Source: Anaerolineae bacterium (lineage in GTDB: Bacteria; Chloroflexota; Anaerolineae; UBA1429). From it: a DNA stretch of 7,811 bases. The stretch spans positions 1 through 7,811 of the forward strand of contig JAFGLK010000160.1 of assembly GCA_016928125.1 (NCBI GenBank). The letters are read 5' to 3'. Positions 6,415-7,811 of this stretch are shown here, piece after piece (the first letter of the stretch is position 1; each line of letters starts with the position of its first letter). Below the pieces are notes generated by a model. It was given only the letters and a program-made list of their open reading frames with translations. It was not told the origin of the DNA and did no database searches. The position numbers were made by a program, and so were the translations under genes.

Positions 6415-6443
6415 TTTCCGGTCGACAGGAGGCATGGTATAAT
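6415..6443 (+). promoter_or_regulatory. Extended -10 promoter for the modulator-kinase pair
   Basis: TATAAT (6438-6443) is preceded by TGG (6435-6437), forming a TGnTATAAT extended -10. The -35 position at 17 bp is TTTCCG (6415-6420), a poor match, as is common for extended -10 promoters. Transcription should begin near 6450, about 41 nt before the GTG start at 6491. Confidence 0.7.
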
Positions 6444-6479
6444 GTCCTCTCTAAGCAACTGGTACAACGCACACCGATC

Positions 6480-6485
6480 AGGAGG
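6480..6485 (+). promoter_or_regulatory. Strong Shine-Dalgarno site selecting a GTG start
   Basis: AGGAGG with 5 bp spacing to the GTG at 6491. No ATG fits the frame nearby, and the protein from this GTG begins with the expected short cytoplasmic segment before the first membrane helix. Confidence 0.75.
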
Positions 6486-6490
6486 CTGAG

Positions 6491-7192
6491 GTGCAGCTAC
6501 GCGAGTACTTGCGCATGATCGCGAAGCGCGGATGGATCATCGCCTTAGCGGTGGTCATTACCGTCGCCAGCGCTTTGGTATTCAGCAGATTGCAGACCCC
6601 CGAATATCGCTCCACAATCTACCTGAATGTGTGGCCAGCTCGCTTGGACTGGGGGCTGCAACAGACAATCAAGGGGCTCATGCGCAACTACGCAGGGCAG
6701 ATTCGTTCGCGGGACACGGCGCTCGAGGTCATCCAGCGCCTGGAGTTGGACATTACGCCCGACGAGCTGCGTGATAAGCTGACCGTCAGCCCCATTGAGG
6801 TAGACTTTCTGATCCAGATCGACGCCGACGACTATGATCCGCTCATCGCGCGCGATATCGCGCAGACCACAGCAGAGGTGTTTGTGGAGGACATTGAGGT
6901 CTACATGCTTGAGCAGGACAAGCAGGACCGTGTCAAGGTCTCCATCCGCGATTATGCGCTGCCCGGAACGCTTCACAAGCCCAAGTGGAAGATCAATGCA
7001 CTGGCAGGTGGGGTGTTCGGCGTTGTGATAGGCTTGGTGGTGATTTTCATCCTGGAGTGGCTCGAGGCAGATATTATCCGATCGAGCCACGATATCGAAG
7101 AACACATTGGCATCGCCGTTCTTGGCGCCATTCCGGCGCTGGCTACGGGGGGTAGCGAGTCCCGGAGTGGCCGGGGCCGAACCCGCAGCTGA
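6491..7192 (+). CDS. Wzz/CapA-like polysaccharide co-polymerase, kinase modulator
   Basis: 233 aa from a GTG start. It has the Wzz topology: a short cytoplasmic start (MQLREYLRMIAKRG), membrane helix about 14-32, an extracytoplasmic domain with a YRSTIYL strand and a helical middle, the proline-containing ALPGTLHKPKW segment, a second membrane helix (about 171-190) and a cytoplasmic tail with HDIEEHIGIAVLGAIP. Because a separate BY-kinase follows 66 bp later, it fits the CapA/CpsC type: a membrane modulator whose C-terminal tail activates the kinase and which sets polymer length. The tail ends in a Ser/Arg/Gly-rich stretch rather than in a kinase domain. Its frame is the same as that of the kinase gene. 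It is only loosely similar to the upstream Wzz-like protein, so an old duplication or separate recruitment are both possible. Confidence 0.85.
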   Translation: MQLREYLRMIAKRGWIIALAVVITVASALVFSRLQTPEYRSTIYLNVWPARLDWGLQQTIKGLMRNYAGQIRSRDTALEVIQRLELDITPDELRDKLTVSPIEVDFLIQIDADDYDPLIARDIAQTTAEVFVEDIEVYMLEQDKQDRVKVSIRDYALPGTLHKPKWKINALAGGVFGVVIGLVVIFILEWLEADIIRSSHDIEEHIGIAVLGAIPALATGGSESRSGRGRTRS

Positions 7193-7249
7193 GGTCGCGC
7201 GCCGCCTGGGTGGATTGCGTCGGCCCATCGTCCGCGTCAAGTCGGTATG

Positions 7250-7254
7250 GGAGG
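7250..7254 (+). promoter_or_regulatory. Ribosome binding site deciding the kinase start
   Basis: GGAGG (within GGGAGGT) lies 4 bp before the ATG at 7259. Another in-frame ATG at 7247 overlaps this site and has no ribosome site of its own, so 7259 is preferred. Confidence 0.65.
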
Positions 7255-7258
7255 TACC

Positions 7259-7811
7259 ATGGCCGATCCTCTCGATCTGGTCACGATTTCAGATCCTATG
7301 TCCGCAGCCAGTGAAGCATATCGCACGCTGCGCATGAATCTTCAATTCTCGGCACTCGATCGCGCCCTACGCACCGTGTTGCTCACGTCACCAGGCCCCG
7401 GAGAGGGCAAGTCGACCTCGCTGGCGAATCTCGCCGTCACGATGGCCCAGGTCGAGCAGCGAGTCATCATGGTCGATTGCGATCTTCGCCGTCCGCAATT
7501 GCACGCCTTCTTTGACCTGAGCAACGAACCGGGGCTTACAACCATGATGGTCGACGATGAGGCTCTGCAAAACCCACCCTTGTTGCAGACCCCGGTCAAG
7601 GACCTGTGGCTCCTGCCTAGCGGACCTTTGCCGCCCCGCCCAGCTGACCTGCTCGGCTCAAAGCGCATGGAGACGGTGATCGATCGCCTTCTGGCCCAGG
7701 CTGACATCGTGCTCTTTGACGCGCCACCTGTCATGGCTGGTGCCGATGCCGCGGTGCTTGCGACCAAGGTCGATGGGGTCCTTCTGGTGGTGAGCGCTGG
7801 CGAGACCAAGC
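7259..7811 (+). CDS. CpsD/CapB-type bacterial tyrosine (BY) kinase, 5' part
   Basis: 184 codons are present and the gene runs off the window. It begins MADPLDLVTISDP and has the family's EAYRTLRMNLQFS helix near residues 19-31. All three nucleotide motifs are visible: Walker A GPGEGKST (46-53, Lys51), Walker A' VIMVDCDLRRP (69-79, Asp73 and Asp75) and Walker B DIVLFDAPPV (149-158, Asp154). The stretch LLPSGPLPPRPADLLGS between them is typical of BY-kinases. Such kinases autophosphorylate a C-terminal tyrosine cluster, not visible here, when engaged by a CapA-type membrane partner, and cycle between phosphorylated and free states to drive capsule or exopolysaccharide polymerisation. The partner is the gene directly upstream, and both share the 6438 promoter. 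A MinD/ParA-type ATPase is a more distant alternative, made unlikely by the EAYRTLR helix and the context. Confidence 0.92.
   Translation, partial: MADPLDLVTISDPMSAASEAYRTLRMNLQFSALDRALRTVLLTSPGPGEGKSTSLANLAVTMAQVEQRVIMVDCDLRRPQLHAFFDLSNEPGLTTMMVDDEALQNPPLLQTPVKDLWLLPSGPLPPRPADLLGSKRMETVIDRLLAQADIVLFDAPPVMAGADAAVLATKVDGVLLVVSAGETK

Noticed and set aside
7107..7337. A + strand open frame across the modulator-kinase junction
   Set aside because: It overlaps both genes in another frame, and its product (Trp/Arg/Pro-rich) matches nothing. The kinase with Walker motifs starts at 7259 in a different frame.

Overview
The window is GC-rich bacterial DNA (roughly 60% GC by eye) with short intergenic gaps. 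The mix of genes is rimO, a GatB/YqeY protein, a 7TM-HD phosphohydrolase, a DgkA-type lipid kinase, Wzz-type proteins and a split tyrosine kinase. Together with the codon preference this is most compatible with a Chloroflexota genome (Anaerolineae-like). That assignment is inference from gene content, not a search result.

Left part (1-1087): the C-terminal end of rimO reads into the window on the + strand. It converges on a - strand gene of unknown function (189-824) whose C-terminal half faintly resembles zincin metalloproteases but lacks HExxH. The 263 bp upstream of that gene (825-1087) is the longest gene-free stretch. It holds two back-to-back sigma70-type promoters, each with a 17-bp spacer, and a short inverted repeat beside the rightward -35 box.

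Middle (1088-2813): the rightward promoter drives a URO-D superfamily protein that is not HemE and that has His-x-Asp where corrinoid methyltransferases have His-x-Cys. A textbook-perfect promoter (TTGACA, 17 bp, TATAAT) overlaps its stop codon and drives yqeY. A long imperfect hairpin follows yqeY.

Right part (2956-7811): an envelope and signalling block on the + strand. A PgpH-like 7TM-HD protein (probable c-di-AMP phosphodiesterase) overlaps a DgkA/undecaprenol kinase by 29 bp. The ybeY gene usually found between them in other bacteria is absent here. A Wzz-like protein follows 22 bp later. After a 152-bp gap with an extended -10 promoter come a second Wzz/CapA-like modulator and the start of a CpsD/CapB-type BY-kinase, which runs off the window. 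The kinase is in the same reading frame as the modulator, separated from it only by one TGA and 22 sense codons. The block probably supports polysaccharide export: undecaprenyl-phosphate supply (DgkA), chain-length control (two Wzz proteins) and phospho-switching (BY-kinase), with second-messenger turnover next to it.

No RNA gene, insertion sequence or CRISPR array was seen, and nothing that amounts to a clearly new system. The most unusual items are the unknown 211-aa protein, the URO-D-like protein with its altered motif, the missing ybeY and the same-frame split kinase.
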